Assembly: GCF_014192335.1 (NCBI RefSeq)
Contig: NZ_JACHXU010000020.1
Coordinates: 1 to 64,000, forward strand
Direction: 5' to 3'
From: Aporhodopirellula rubra
GTDB lineage: Bacteria; Planctomycetota; Planctomycetia; Pirellulales; Pirellulaceae
DNA: 64,000 nucleotides
Program-made: the position numbers and the translations under genes
Notes under the pieces: generated by a model
Database searches by the model: none
What the model was told of the DNA's origin: nothing
The model's input: only the letters and a program-made list of their open reading frames with translations
In this document: positions 47,845 through 57,137 of the stretch, one piece after another
How the letters are laid out: each line of letters starts with the position of its first letter
How positions within the stretch are numbered: position 1 is the stretch's first letter

Positions 47845-47860
47845 GAACGTGTGCACGTTC
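47845..47860. promoter_or_regulatory. Palindrome upstream of alpha-2-macroglobulin gene
   Basis: GAACGTGTGCACGTTC is a perfect dyad with 7-base arms and a TG centre, 47 bases before the start codon at 47907. A -10-like TATCTT (47835-47840) lies just upstream of it. This is the layout expected of a repressor operator, but no regulator is known. Confidence 0.4.
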
Positions 47861-47906
47861 GGTCTGAATCACGCGTCCAACTACTTATCTCCCCCACGAA
47901 TCTGCT

Positions 47907-50900
47907 ATGAAATCTCGCTATGGTCTAATCGGCGTCCTCGCCTTCCTAGTCCTTCTGCTTGCCGGCCAAACAATGCCCATTATGCCCGCCGCGGCTCCCG
48001 AAAGCCCGCAACCTCGAGCGTGGAAACCGATTCAAGACGCCATCGACCAAGGATTGCCGAAAACCGCAATCACCGAGATCGAAAAACTCTTACCCACCGC
48101 GATCAGCAGCGGTGATCAAGATCTCGCGATTCGTTTGCTGGCCACGCGAGCCACGCTCGACGGACAACTCGAGGGGCGAGACGAAGTCCACCGGATCGTG
48201 CGATTGCAAGCGGATATGCAAACCGCCCCGGAAGCTACCCGCCCGGTCATCCGTGCGTTGTTGGCAAATTGGTTTTGGAGCTACTACTCGCAAAACCAGT
48301 GGCGGTTTCGCGATCGAACGGAAGTCGATCCGGATGTGATCAACGCGGACGAACCCGTCATCATCAAATCCGTCGACGATATTTCGACGTGGACACGTCA
48401 ACGGATCGTCACTCAGTCGGCAGCACTTTTCGAAGCCGCACTTCAGTCGACCGACGGCAGTGAAAAGGTTTTGCGAGAAACCGCGATCGGCGACTACGCG
48501 GACCTGTTCGTTCGCGGTAACGCACCGGACAGCTATCGCCCGACGTTGTACGACTTCGTTGTGGCCGACGCGATTGAGTTCTTCGTCGACGCAGCGGAAA
48601 CCTATGCCGGGCCGGCTGAGCGTTTTGAATTGAATGCCGATTCACCGGTCTTCGGCGACGTCAACGCATTCATCAAGTGGAACGTTCCCGAGACAGACCT
48701 GAAATCGCCACTTCGTCGCGCAACGACGTTGTTTCAGGAGTGGCTCGCGTTTCATCGTGACGATGCGGATTCGACCGCATTGATCGACACAGACCTGCAT
48801 CGACTCGAATTTGCCAATCAAAACACGAACGGCGATGCGGCAAAGGACGCGATGGAAGAGGCATTGAAGTCGTTCGCGATTCGTCACGCCGACCATGAGA
48901 TCTCAACCCGCGCTCAGTTCAAACTCGCCCAACTCGCTCGCGAAAATGACAACCCTGCCCGTGCTCGCGAAATCGCCCAATCCGCCGTCGCGGCGCATCC
49001 CAACAGCATGGGCGCCAAAGCGTGTGCCGCGTTGATCGAACAAATCGAAGCTCCATCGATCGAAGTCGCGACCGAGCAAGTATGGAATCCGGAACTGCAC
49101 GATCACGCCCGTCCGACTATCCATTTGCAGTATCGCAACGTCACGCAGGTTCACTTCCGACTCGTCGCTCTCGATTACCAATCGCTCCGCAGTTCAGGCC
49201 GACGCGCCGAAAACCTGACCCAGGTCGGGCGGCAAATGTTGACCAAACGCACCCCAGTCGCCCAGTGGACCGAAACGCTCGCCGCGACCGACGACTTCCG
49301 CGACCGCTCCGTCGACTTGCCCGCACGCCTGGACGTTCCACTGGGAGCCTACTATCTGATCGCCAGCACATCAGATGAATTCCCCATGGAAGACGCCTTC
49401 ACCGCAATCACGGACGTGTGGTTGAGCGGGTTGTCGATCGTGGTGGAGTCGCGTCACGAAGAAGAAAATCTAACCGGATACGTGCTCGAATCACTGACGG
49501 GGAAACCACTCAGTGGCGTGAAGGTCGACGTTTGGGCGCGAAAGAATCAACAGCGGCGTGGCATCGAAAAACCTGCCTCTCAGGCAGTGCTCACCACGGA
49601 TGACAAAGGCCGTTTTGAATTCTCCGGCGACTCGTTCCACAATATCACGTTCCTCGCAACAAGCGGCGAGGATCGCTTGTGGTCGCAAGAGTATCACCTC
49701 TATCGCCGTGGAAACCGCTCGCAGAACGATGTAACGCGGAGCCACTTCTTTACCGATCGTGCCATTTATCGTCCCGGACAAGTCGTTCGTTACAAGATCA
49801 TCTGCACACGATCGAACCAAAGCGACAACGAATATGCCGTATCACCCGATCAGAACATCGACGTCGAGTTGTTGGACGCCAATGGCAAGGTCGTCGAACG
49901 AGCAGCTTTGCGATGCAACGATTTGGGCAGTTGCCACGGCAGCTTCAATCTGCCCTCCGGTGGCCTGACCGGTGTCATGACGCTGCGAACGACGGGGCCG
50001 TTTCAAGGGGCTCAGTCAATTCGAGTGGAGGAATACAAACGACCGAAATTCGAAGTCGAAATCGACGCCCCCGAAAATCCTGTGCGACTGGGTGAATCCG
50101 TCACCGTTAACGGAAACGCCACCGCGTACACAGGAGCCCCCATTGATGGCGCGACGGTGAAGTACCGTGTCGTTCGAGAAACTCAACTGCCACCGTGGTG
50201 GTGGTATCGATGTTGGTGGATGCCACCATCGCCGATGCCTCCGCAAACGATCGCCGAAGGTGAAACCGAAACCGACGAACTCGGCAAATTCTCGGTATCC
50301 TTCGACGCGATCCCGGACACCTCGGTTGACCGCGAAAGCGAACCGAAGTTTCGCTACAAGATCGAAGCGGACGTCATCGACATGACGGGCGAAACTCGAG
50401 AAGGAACGACGTCGGTGTTGGTCGGATACACAACGATGGAAGCGTCGTTGAGCACCGACTCGCCGCAGTGGTTGACCGACGATGCGCCGATCAAAATCAA
50501 CGTCGCCACACGAACGCTGCAAGGTGGCCCGGTCTCGAGCAAAGTGAAGCTCAAAATCCATTCGCTCAAATCACCCGACACAATCGGTCGTCGACGAATC
50601 GGCAATCCGATCCCCTACGGGCCCGCGGGCAACAACGCGGACGCGAAAGACATCGTTCGCCCCGAAGAACCGAATTCCTGGCCCATCGATTCAACAATCA
50701 AAACTGTCGAATTAACGACGGACGAATCGGGTAACGCGAGTACTGAAATTGAACTCGACGCCGGTCACTTCCGCGTCGTCCTGTCCGCCGTCGATGCGGC
50801 AGGTCAAGACGTTTCCGCTTTCCTGCCACTGCGGGTGATTGATCCCGATGCTGAGCAATGCGAACTAAAAATCGCCGACCTGTTCGCTGTGCAGAGCAAC

Positions 50901-53900
50901 AGTGTCGAACCGGGCGAAACGTTTCGCGCCGTGTGGGGCAGCGGATACGAATCGGCGCGGGCGCTCGTTGAAATCATGCATCGCGGTAAAACGCTGCAAC
51001 AATTCTGGACACCGGAAAATCGCACCCAAGCACAAGTCACGCTGGATGTTGACGAGTCTTTACGCGGTGGTTTCACCGTTCGAGTTTGGATGGTTCGCGA
51101 GAATCGCTTCTACGTGAACGAACAACGCATTGACGTGCCGTGGACGAACAAGCAATTGACGGTGCGTTGGGAACGATTCCTGTCGAAACTCAAACCGGGA
51201 CAGAAGGAAACATGGACAGCGATTATCGAAGACAAGTCCGGTGACTCCGACGCCGCAATGAAGCGTGCCGCTGAAATGGTCGCGACGCTGTATGACGCGT
51301 CTCTCGACACATTCACGGCACACGATTTCCCGTCCGAGTTCGGTTTGTTCTACACCGACTATTCCAACGTCTCGGTAAACGATCAGAACCGATGGGAAGG
51401 TTTGCAACGCATCTCGGTCTATCGATCAATCGGCATCCCGTCGGCGACACCGACCTATCGTCAATACCCGCCGGAACTGCAAGGCGCCGCGGTAATGCTC
51501 TACGCCAGGATGCGTTCTCGCGGCGCCTTTGGCGGCAGAATGATGCAAAAAGGCATAGCGGCCGAGGGAATGCCGATGCCTGCGGCCGCACCAATGATGA
51601 TGGCCGACGGTGCGATGGAGATGGACATGATGGCCAACAACGAAATGGCCGATGCGGGCCAACCGCCGAGTGATGACTCGGGGAAAGACGTTGATCTTTC
51701 GGACGTCTCGCCACGGAAAAACCTCAACGAGACGGCCTTCTTCTTTCCCGACTTAACCGCGGACGAAAACGGCCGAGTCACGATGAGCTTCACAATGCCG
51801 GAGGCGTTGACGCGTTGGCAATTGCTCGGATTCGCTCATACTGCAGATCTCGCAGGCGGCGTCATCCGTGATACCGCCGTGACCAGCAAAGACCTGATGG
51901 TCCAACCCAACCCGCCACGCGTTCTACGGGAAGGCGACCAGATCGAACTCACCGTGAAGGTCACCAACCAATCGGCAACGATTCAAAAAGGAACCGTCGC
52001 GTTGGAGTTCACCGACGCACGTACGGGAGACAGCGTTGACGCAACGATCGACAACACGAACGTTCGTCAATCGTTTGAAATCCCGGCAGGTCGCTCGCAG
52101 ACTTTCTCGTGGCCGATTCGAATTCCCGATGGACTCGGATTCCTGGTCTACAAAGCCGTTGCCTCGACGGGACGTTTGTCCGACGGCGAGCAGGGATATC
52201 TGCCCGTCTTGTCTCGCAAAATCCTGGTTCATGAATCGATCGCATTGCCGATCGATGGCGCCGAAACCAAAACCTTCACGCTAGACAAACTCGCGTCGCT
52301 CGATCCGAATTCGATTCGCAATGAATCATTGACGGTTCAGATGACATCCAATCCCGCATGGTACGCGGTGATGGCGTTGCCTTACCTGATGGATTATCCA
52401 CACGAATGCAGCGAGCAGACGTTCAACCGTTTGTACGCGAACTTGTTGGCACGCCATATCGCGACGTCTGACCCAAAAATCGAACGCGTCTTTGACGTCT
52501 GGCGAAACCAACCTCGCGCGACGAAAGGTCAACCGGGTGGGCGTGACGCACTCGAGTCACCGCTGCAACAAAACGAAGACCTCGCGTCGATCGCATTAAC
52601 CGAAACGCCCTGGGTAATCGAAGCTGAATCTGAGACCGAAGCACGACGCAACGTCGGGATCCTTTTCGACCAGAATCGCGTCAATGATCAAGTCGCTCGT
52701 TTGACTCGGCGACTCCAGGACTTGCAACTCGACGACGGCAGCTGGCCGTGGTTCCCTGGTGGACGATCCAATTCGTTCATCACGCTGTACCTCGCAACCG
52801 GTTACGGAAGATTGCGGCACCTCGGAGTGGACGTGGACGTTTCTTCCGCGATCGAATCGCTCTCGCATTTGGATGCATACTCGAGAAAGGTCTACACCGA
52901 AATCAAGAACAAAGATCGCGATGCCAATCATCTCTCGACGACGATCGCCATGTATCTTTACGGCCGCAGTTTCTTCCTGCGAGACGCCGATATTGATGCA
53001 GCGTCTCGTCCGGCACTCGAGTATTGGCTCGACCAAGCGGCGACGCATTGGCTGAAACAGCCACGGATGAGCCAAGCTCACCTCGCGGTCGCGCTGAAAC
53101 GCTTCGGCCGAACCGACGACGCAATGGCAATCGTCGCATCGCTGAAAGAACGCAGCGTCACGGATGAATCGGGCATGCACTGGAACGACGAAGTCCGCGG
53201 TTGGTTCTGGTATCAAGCCGATATCGAAACCCAAGCGATGATGATCGAGATGTTCGACGAGGTTGCATCCGACCAACCGTCGGTCGAGTCGTGCAAAGGA
53301 TGGTTGCTACGGCAAAAAGAGACTCGCTCTTGGGAAACAACGAAAGCGACCGCAGATGCCGTCTACGCGTTGTTGCTGCGAGGCGTTGACCTGCTCGCCG
53401 ACCAGACGCTCGTTGATGTCAAAGTGGGAGAACGCGACGTCGAGCAGGAGAACGTTGAGGCCGGAACGGGCTTCTTCCAACAACGGTTCGAAGCGTCCGA
53501 GATCACGCCCGAAATGGCATCGATCAAAGTCACTAAAACGACACCCGGAATCGCCTGGGGCGGCGTCCACTGGAAGTTCTTCCAAAACGTCGACGAAGTC
53601 ACACCGCACGAGGGCACGCCTCTCGAAATCCAGAAACAGCTCTTCGTGGTTCGCAGCACGCCTTCGGGTGAAGTCCTACGACCGGTAGTCGGAGGATTGG
53701 TTGCCGGTGACGAAGCAACCGACAAAGTAGACGTCGACGGAGCGCCAATCAAAGTCGGTGATGAACTGGTGTCGCGATTGATCGTTCGCAGTTCACGTGC
53801 AATGGAATTCATCCACCTGAAGGATTCCCGAGGCAGCGGCACCGAACCGAGCAATGTGTTATCCGGTTATCGATGGCAAGATGGACTCGGCTACTACCAA

Positions 53901-54086
53901 AGTACGCGTGATGCGGCCGAGCATTTCTTTATCGATTATTTACCGAAGGGAACTTACGTGCTCGAGTCCCGCAGTCGAGTGCAACTTCGCGGACGCTATC
54001 AGTCGGGGCTCGCGACAATCGAGTCGATGTATGCACCGCAGTACAACAGCCACAGCGAGAGTCACGAGATGAAAGTCGGCGAGTGA
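47907..54086 (+). CDS. Bacterial alpha-2-macroglobulin family protein
   Basis: A 2,059-aa exported protein that in other bacteria traps foreign proteases at the periplasm. An N-terminal hydrophobic signal (KSRYGLIGVLAFLVLLLAGQ, 2-21) lacks a lipobox cysteine. MG-type beta-sandwich domains run through the first half (TDRAIYRPGQVV near 614 is the MG2 hallmark). A Met-rich loop lies at about 1210-1250, where the bait region would be. The A2M domain (about 1275-1320: MPEALTRWQLLGFAH) is followed by the thioester segment HECSEQ with Cys1501, equivalent to GCGEQ, and the alpha-helical TED domain to about 1800. No pbpC is next to it, unlike in E. coli yfhM. A terminator lies 90 bp after the stop. 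Confidence 0.92.
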   Translation: MKSRYGLIGVLAFLVLLLAGQTMPIMPAAAPESPQPRAWKPIQDAIDQGLPKTAITEIEKLLPTAISSGDQDLAIRLLATRATLDGQLEGRDEVHRIVRLQADMQTAPEATRPVIRALLANWFWSYYSQNQWRFRDRTEVDPDVINADEPVIIKSVDDISTWTRQRIVTQSAALFEAALQSTDGSEKVLRETAIGDYADLFVRGNAPDSYRPTLYDFVVADAIEFFVDAAETYAGPAERFELNADSPVFGDVNAFIKWNVPETDLKSPLRRATTLFQEWLAFHRDDADSTALIDTDLHRLEFANQNTNGDAAKDAMEEALKSFAIRHADHEISTRAQFKLAQLARENDNPARAREIAQSAVAAHPNSMGAKACAALIEQIEAPSIEVATEQVWNPELHDHARPTIHLQYRNVTQVHFRLVALDYQSLRSSGRRAENLTQVGRQMLTKRTPVAQWTETLAATDDFRDRSVDLPARLDVPLGAYYLIASTSDEFPMEDAFTAITDVWLSGLSIVVESRHEEENLTGYVLESLTGKPLSGVKVDVWARKNQQRRGIEKPASQAVLTTDDKGRFEFSGDSFHNITFLATSGEDRLWSQEYHLYRRGNRSQNDVTRSHFFTDRAIYRPGQVVRYKIICTRSNQSDNEYAVSPDQNIDVELLDANGKVVERAALRCNDLGSCHGSFNLPSGGLTGVMTLRTTGPFQGAQSIRVEEYKRPKFEVEIDAPENPVRLGESVTVNGNATAYTGAPIDGATVKYRVVRETQLPPWWWYRCWWMPPSPMPPQTIAEGETETDELGKFSVSFDAIPDTSVDRESEPKFRYKIEADVIDMTGETREGTTSVLVGYTTMEASLSTDSPQWLTDDAPIKINVATRTLQGGPVSSKVKLKIHSLKSPDTIGRRRIGNPIPYGPAGNNADAKDIVRPEEPNSWPIDSTIKTVELTTDESGNASTEIELDAGHFRVVLSAVDAAGQDVSAFLPLRVIDPDAEQCELKIADLFAVQSNSVEPGETFRAVWGSGYESARALVEIMHRGKTLQQFWTPENRTQAQVTLDVDESLRGGFTVRVWMVRENRFYVNEQRIDVPWTNKQLTVRWERFLSKLKPGQKETWTAIIEDKSGDSDAAMKRAAEMVATLYDASLDTFTAHDFPSEFGLFYTDYSNVSVNDQNRWEGLQRISVYRSIGIPSATPTYRQYPPELQGAAVMLYARMRSRGAFGGRMMQKGIAAEGMPMPAAAPMMMADGAMEMDMMANNEMADAGQPPSDDSGKDVDLSDVSPRKNLNETAFFFPDLTADENGRVTMSFTMPEALTRWQLLGFAHTADLAGGVIRDTAVTSKDLMVQPNPPRVLREGDQIELTVKVTNQSATIQKGTVALEFTDARTGDSVDATIDNTNVRQSFEIPAGRSQTFSWPIRIPDGLGFLVYKAVASTGRLSDGEQGYLPVLSRKILVHESIALPIDGAETKTFTLDKLASLDPNSIRNESLTVQMTSNPAWYAVMALPYLMDYPHECSEQTFNRLYANLLARHIATSDPKIERVFDVWRNQPRATKGQPGGRDALESPLQQNEDLASIALTETPWVIEAESETEARRNVGILFDQNRVNDQVARLTRRLQDLQLDDGSWPWFPGGRSNSFITLYLATGYGRLRHLGVDVDVSSAIESLSHLDAYSRKVYTEIKNKDRDANHLSTTIAMYLYGRSFFLRDADIDAASRPALEYWLDQAATHWLKQPRMSQAHLAVALKRFGRTDDAMAIVASLKERSVTDESGMHWNDEVRGWFWYQADIETQAMMIEMFDEVASDQPSVESCKGWLLRQKETRSWETTKATADAVYALLLRGVDLLADQTLVDVKVGERDVEQENVEAGTGFFQQRFEASEITPEMASIKVTKTTPGIAWGGVHWKFFQNVDEVTPHEGTPLEIQKQLFVVRSTPSGEVLRPVVGGLVAGDEATDKVDVDGAPIKVGDELVSRLIVRSSRAMEFIHLKDSRGSGTEPSNVLSGYRWQDGLGYYQSTRDAAEHFFIDYLPKGTYVLESRSRVQLRGRYQSGLATIESMYAPQYNSHSESHEMKVGE

Positions 54087-54422
54087 TCGACCTCACTGCA
54101 ATCGCGTGACGAAATGAGAATCGTTCGACATGGATGAAATTCATGTCCATCGAACTCGCACGAGCCTTTTCTCACCCTCCCCGATTTACCAATCGCGGGA
54201 GGGTTTTCCATGCGCGGACATCCATCGGTAATCCCGCTTCAGTGACCAAGACGCGGCCGTGCAGCGAGAACCTCCACCAAGGGGAGTGTCCGTTGACGAT
54301 TGTTTTTTCTAGGCTTTGGACGACCGCAAACTCCGCGTCGCTGTCTCGTTTGGATGATGAGTGAACTCAACGACCGGAAAAATCGACAAAAGGGGCTCGC
54401 CGCAAAGAGGGAATGATCAATC
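54087..54422. other. Intergenic region after alpha-2-macroglobulin gene
   Basis: 336 bases with no gene. They hold an imperfect dyad at about 54122-54152 (ATGGA...TCCAT), the intrinsic terminator described separately, and the upstream region of the Nudix gene. Confidence 0.5.
54174..54207 (+). terminator. Intrinsic terminator of alpha-2-macroglobulin gene
   Basis: ACCCTCCC (54174-54181) pairs with GGGAGGGT (54197-54204); inside it CGATT/AATCG adds five pairs with one bulged C at 54196 and a TACC loop. Four T follow (54204-54207). The stem is long and GC-rich at its base, as in strong terminators. Confidence 0.75.
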
Positions 54423-54938
54423 GTGTCAGAGTTTAATCTGCTGTTGCAGACGAGCCGTTTTGATGTCGTCGAAATGGAATTGCCATCGCGTGACGGACAA
54501 GTCCATCGCCGAGCCTATGTCCGACATCCCGGCGCGGTCGTGCTCGTGCCGTTGCTGGATGAAAACACGATCGTGATGATCGAGAACGAACGCACCGGGG
54601 TTGGCGAAACGTTGTTGGAACTTCCCGCTGGGACCCGCGATCCGGGTGAACCGCCGCTGGAAACCGCGGCTAGGGAACTGACTGAAGAGACCGGTTATAG
54701 CGCGACTCAATTTGATATCATTTGCGAATTCTACTCCGCCCCGGGTCTCGGCAATGAAATGATGCACATGATCGTCGCTCGCGATTTAACTGAGGGTGAA
54801 CAACGGCTTGAACCGACCGAACGCATTTCAACGCGAATTGTGTCTCGTGAAGAAGTCGAGAAACTCGTTCGTGGTCGTCAAATTCGCGATTCAAAAACAC
54901 TGGTCGGGTTGCAAAGTTTTCTCCTCGGACACCTGTAA
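54423..54938 (+). CDS. Nudix hydrolase (ADP-ribose pyrophosphatase-like)
   Basis: A 171-aa hydrolase of nucleoside diphosphate derivatives. The Nudix box is intact at about residues 61-83 (G, then E, then RELTEETGY with the metal-binding glutamates). The N-terminal beta-strands and the ELPAGTRDPGE context match the ADP-ribose pyrophosphatase branch. The start is GTG 54423. The stop TAA shares one base with the next ATG (TAATG), so the aquaporin is translationally coupled to it. Confidence 0.9.
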   Translation: MSEFNLLLQTSRFDVVEMELPSRDGQVHRRAYVRHPGAVVLVPLLDENTIVMIENERTGVGETLLELPAGTRDPGEPPLETAARELTEETGYSATQFDIICEFYSAPGLGNEMMHMIVARDLTEGEQRLEPTERISTRIVSREEVEKLVRGRQIRDSKTLVGLQSFLLGHL

Positions 54939-55627
54939 TGCTGCTCGCTCTTCCCCGTCGCTGCGTTTGCGAATTCATCGGAACGTATTTTCTGATTGTG
55001 ATCGGCTGCGGTGCGATGGCCGTCGACGCCCAAACGGCCGCATTAACCCATGTCGGTGTGGCGACGGTTTGGGGGTTGGTCGTGATGACGATGATTTATT
55101 CGATCGGCGACCTCAGTGGCGCGCACATGAATCCCGCGGTTTCGTTCGCCTTCGCCGCCGTCGGTCGTTTTCCATTCAAAGACGCAGCGGCGTACACAAT
55201 CGCGCAGTGTGCGGGCGCGTTGGCGGGAGCGATCAGCATCCGAGCAGTGCTCGGTGTCGACGAAGCTTATCTCGGGACAACGATGACAATCCTGCCGGCG
55301 ACGTCGGCTTGGTTCGTCGAAGCGATGATGACGGCCATTTTGATGTGGGTCGTCATGGGCGTATCGACCGGTGCGAAGGAAAAATCCATTACGGCGGGAC
55401 TCGCTGTCGGTGCCGTCATCGCGATGGAAGCTTTCGTCGCAGGCCCACTGACCAAGGCGTCCATGAATCCGGCTCGTAGCCTCGGCCCCGCAATCGCCTC
55501 CGGATACTTCACAAACCTATGGGTGTACCTTTCAGCGCCGATTGTCGGGGCCTTGGTTGGCGGGTTTACATACTGTTGGGTGCGCAGCGTCGACGAAAAC
55601 ACCGACGCCGCGATTGACGCGTCGTAA
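54938..55627 (+). CDS. Aquaporin / MIP family channel
   Basis: A 229-aa channel with six transmembrane helices and both NPA boxes: HMNPAVS near residue 67 and SMNPARSLGPA near residue 176. The Arg after the second NPA is the selectivity-filter residue, and FVAGPLTKASMNPAR is typical of aquaporins rather than of glycerol facilitators, which have an Asp near this position. It starts at the last base of the Nudix stop codon. Substrate is water or a small neutral solute; the sequence does not decide. Confidence 0.92.
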   Translation: MLLALPRRCVCEFIGTYFLIVIGCGAMAVDAQTAALTHVGVATVWGLVVMTMIYSIGDLSGAHMNPAVSFAFAAVGRFPFKDAAAYTIAQCAGALAGAISIRAVLGVDEAYLGTTMTILPATSAWFVEAMMTAILMWVVMGVSTGAKEKSITAGLAVGAVIAMEAFVAGPLTKASMNPARSLGPAIASGYFTNLWVYLSAPIVGALVGGFTYCWVRSVDENTDAAIDAS

Positions 55628-55844
55628 TTAGCGCCATCACGCGGTGCGGTCAGATCGAAATGTCGAATGACACCCCGACCTCTTTCAGATGTTACAACGT
55701 ACACGTCGGAGCGGACGAGCTGCTTCGTTGCCAGGGTGTCATTTTGAGCCCTCTTGCGACACATAGCACTGCGGCGCCCGTTATCGCTACCATGTTCACG
55801 GAATGATCGGCCACTTCTTCACTCTTATCGCATGAAAGTTCATC

Positions 55845-57086
55845 ATGAAAGCCTTCGAAGCCACTCGGTACTTTTTCTGCAAAGCCGCCGACCAGCTCGA
55901 TATCAGTGAGGAATTGCGTGAAGCGTTGTTAATGCCTGATCGCGAGATCCAGGTGCAGGTCACGATCCGACGTGACGACGGCCGGCTCGCAAACTTCGTC
56001 GGCTTTCGCGTCCAACACGATCACGCCCGAGGCCCGATGAAAGGTGGTCTGCGTTATCACCAAGAAGTCGACCTGGACGAATCCCGAGCGTTGGCCAGTT
56101 TGATGACGTGGAAAACGGCTGTCGTCAACTTGCCATACGGCGGAGCGAAAGGCGGAATCGGTGTCGATCCGAGTCAGTTTTCTAAAACGGAAATCGAAAG
56201 GATGACCCGCGCTTTCGTTGACCAGATCCACGACATCGTCGGCCCCGACACCGATATTCCCGCGCCGGACATGGGGACCGACCATCAAGTCATGAGTTGG
56301 TTTCGCAACCAATGGGAAAAATATCACGGCTTCAACCCTGCCGTGATTACTGGCAAACCGGTTGAAGAATACGGTGCCAAAGGTCGTGAAGAAGCCACCG
56401 GCCGTGGTGTCGGAACGTTAACACAAAAACTGATCAAACGCCTCGGGATGACTCCTGAAAAAACTCGCATCGCAATCCAAGGTTTCGGCAACGTGGGATC
56501 GCACGCGGCGAAGTTCTTGCACGAAGGCCAGTTCCCGATCGTTGCCGTTTCGGACATCACCGGCACGTACTACAACGAAGACGGCCTGAACATTCAAAAG
56601 CTGCTGCGACACAAACTCGCACATCCAAAGGGACTGCTCGAAGGCTTTGACGGTGCCGAACATCTACCACTCGACGCGTTAATGAAACTCGATCCCGTCG
56701 ATGTGCTCATTCCTGCGGCGTTAGGTGGCGTGATCACCGACGATAACGTGGACACTATCAAAGCCAAGGTGATTGTGGAAGCCGCGAACGGGCCGGTACA
56801 TCCTGGCGCGGACGAAATTCTGAACGAGCGAGGCGTTACCGTCCTTCCGGATATTCTCGCCAACGCAGGCGGTGTGACGGTCAGCTATTTCGAGTGGGTA
56901 CAGAACCGACAACACTATCGCTGGTCACTCGATCGCGTGCGACAAGAGTTGGACCATACGATGAACGAAGCGTTCGAAGACGTCTGGCAGATGGCCGCTC
57001 AACACGAGGTGTCTCTACGAACGGCGGCATACATGATCGGGATCTCACGCGTCAAACGTGCCACCGAACTTGCCGGACTCGCTTAA
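55845..57086 (+). CDS. gdhA: Glu/Leu/Phe/Val dehydrogenase (probable glutamate dehydrogenase)
   Basis: A 413-aa amino-acid dehydrogenase linking nitrogen and carbon metabolism. The catalytic domain has GPMKGGLRYH with its substrate-binding Lys, TWKTAVVNLPYGGAKGGI with the catalytic Lys, and the PAPDMGT loop with the catalytic Asp. The NAD(P)-binding domain has QGFGNVGSHAA at about residues 208-218. Length and motifs fit the hexameric glutamate dehydrogenases; leucine or valine dehydrogenases are shorter. Cofactor choice is not decided. Its stop is 51 bp from the convergent MoxR gene. The symbol is a family-level choice. Confidence 0.9.
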   Translation: MKAFEATRYFFCKAADQLDISEELREALLMPDREIQVQVTIRRDDGRLANFVGFRVQHDHARGPMKGGLRYHQEVDLDESRALASLMTWKTAVVNLPYGGAKGGIGVDPSQFSKTEIERMTRAFVDQIHDIVGPDTDIPAPDMGTDHQVMSWFRNQWEKYHGFNPAVITGKPVEEYGAKGREEATGRGVGTLTQKLIKRLGMTPEKTRIAIQGFGNVGSHAAKFLHEGQFPIVAVSDITGTYYNEDGLNIQKLLRHKLAHPKGLLEGFDGAEHLPLDALMKLDPVDVLIPAALGGVITDDNVDTIKAKVIVEAANGPVHPGADEILNERGVTVLPDILANAGGVTVSYFEWVQNRQHYRWSLDRVRQELDHTMNEAFEDVWQMAAQHEVSLRTAAYMIGISRVKRATELAGLA

Positions 57087-57137
57087 AGGTCCGCGCGAAC
57101 TGAGAGCGAGATTTCCAATGGCGATTCGCCCGTGCCT

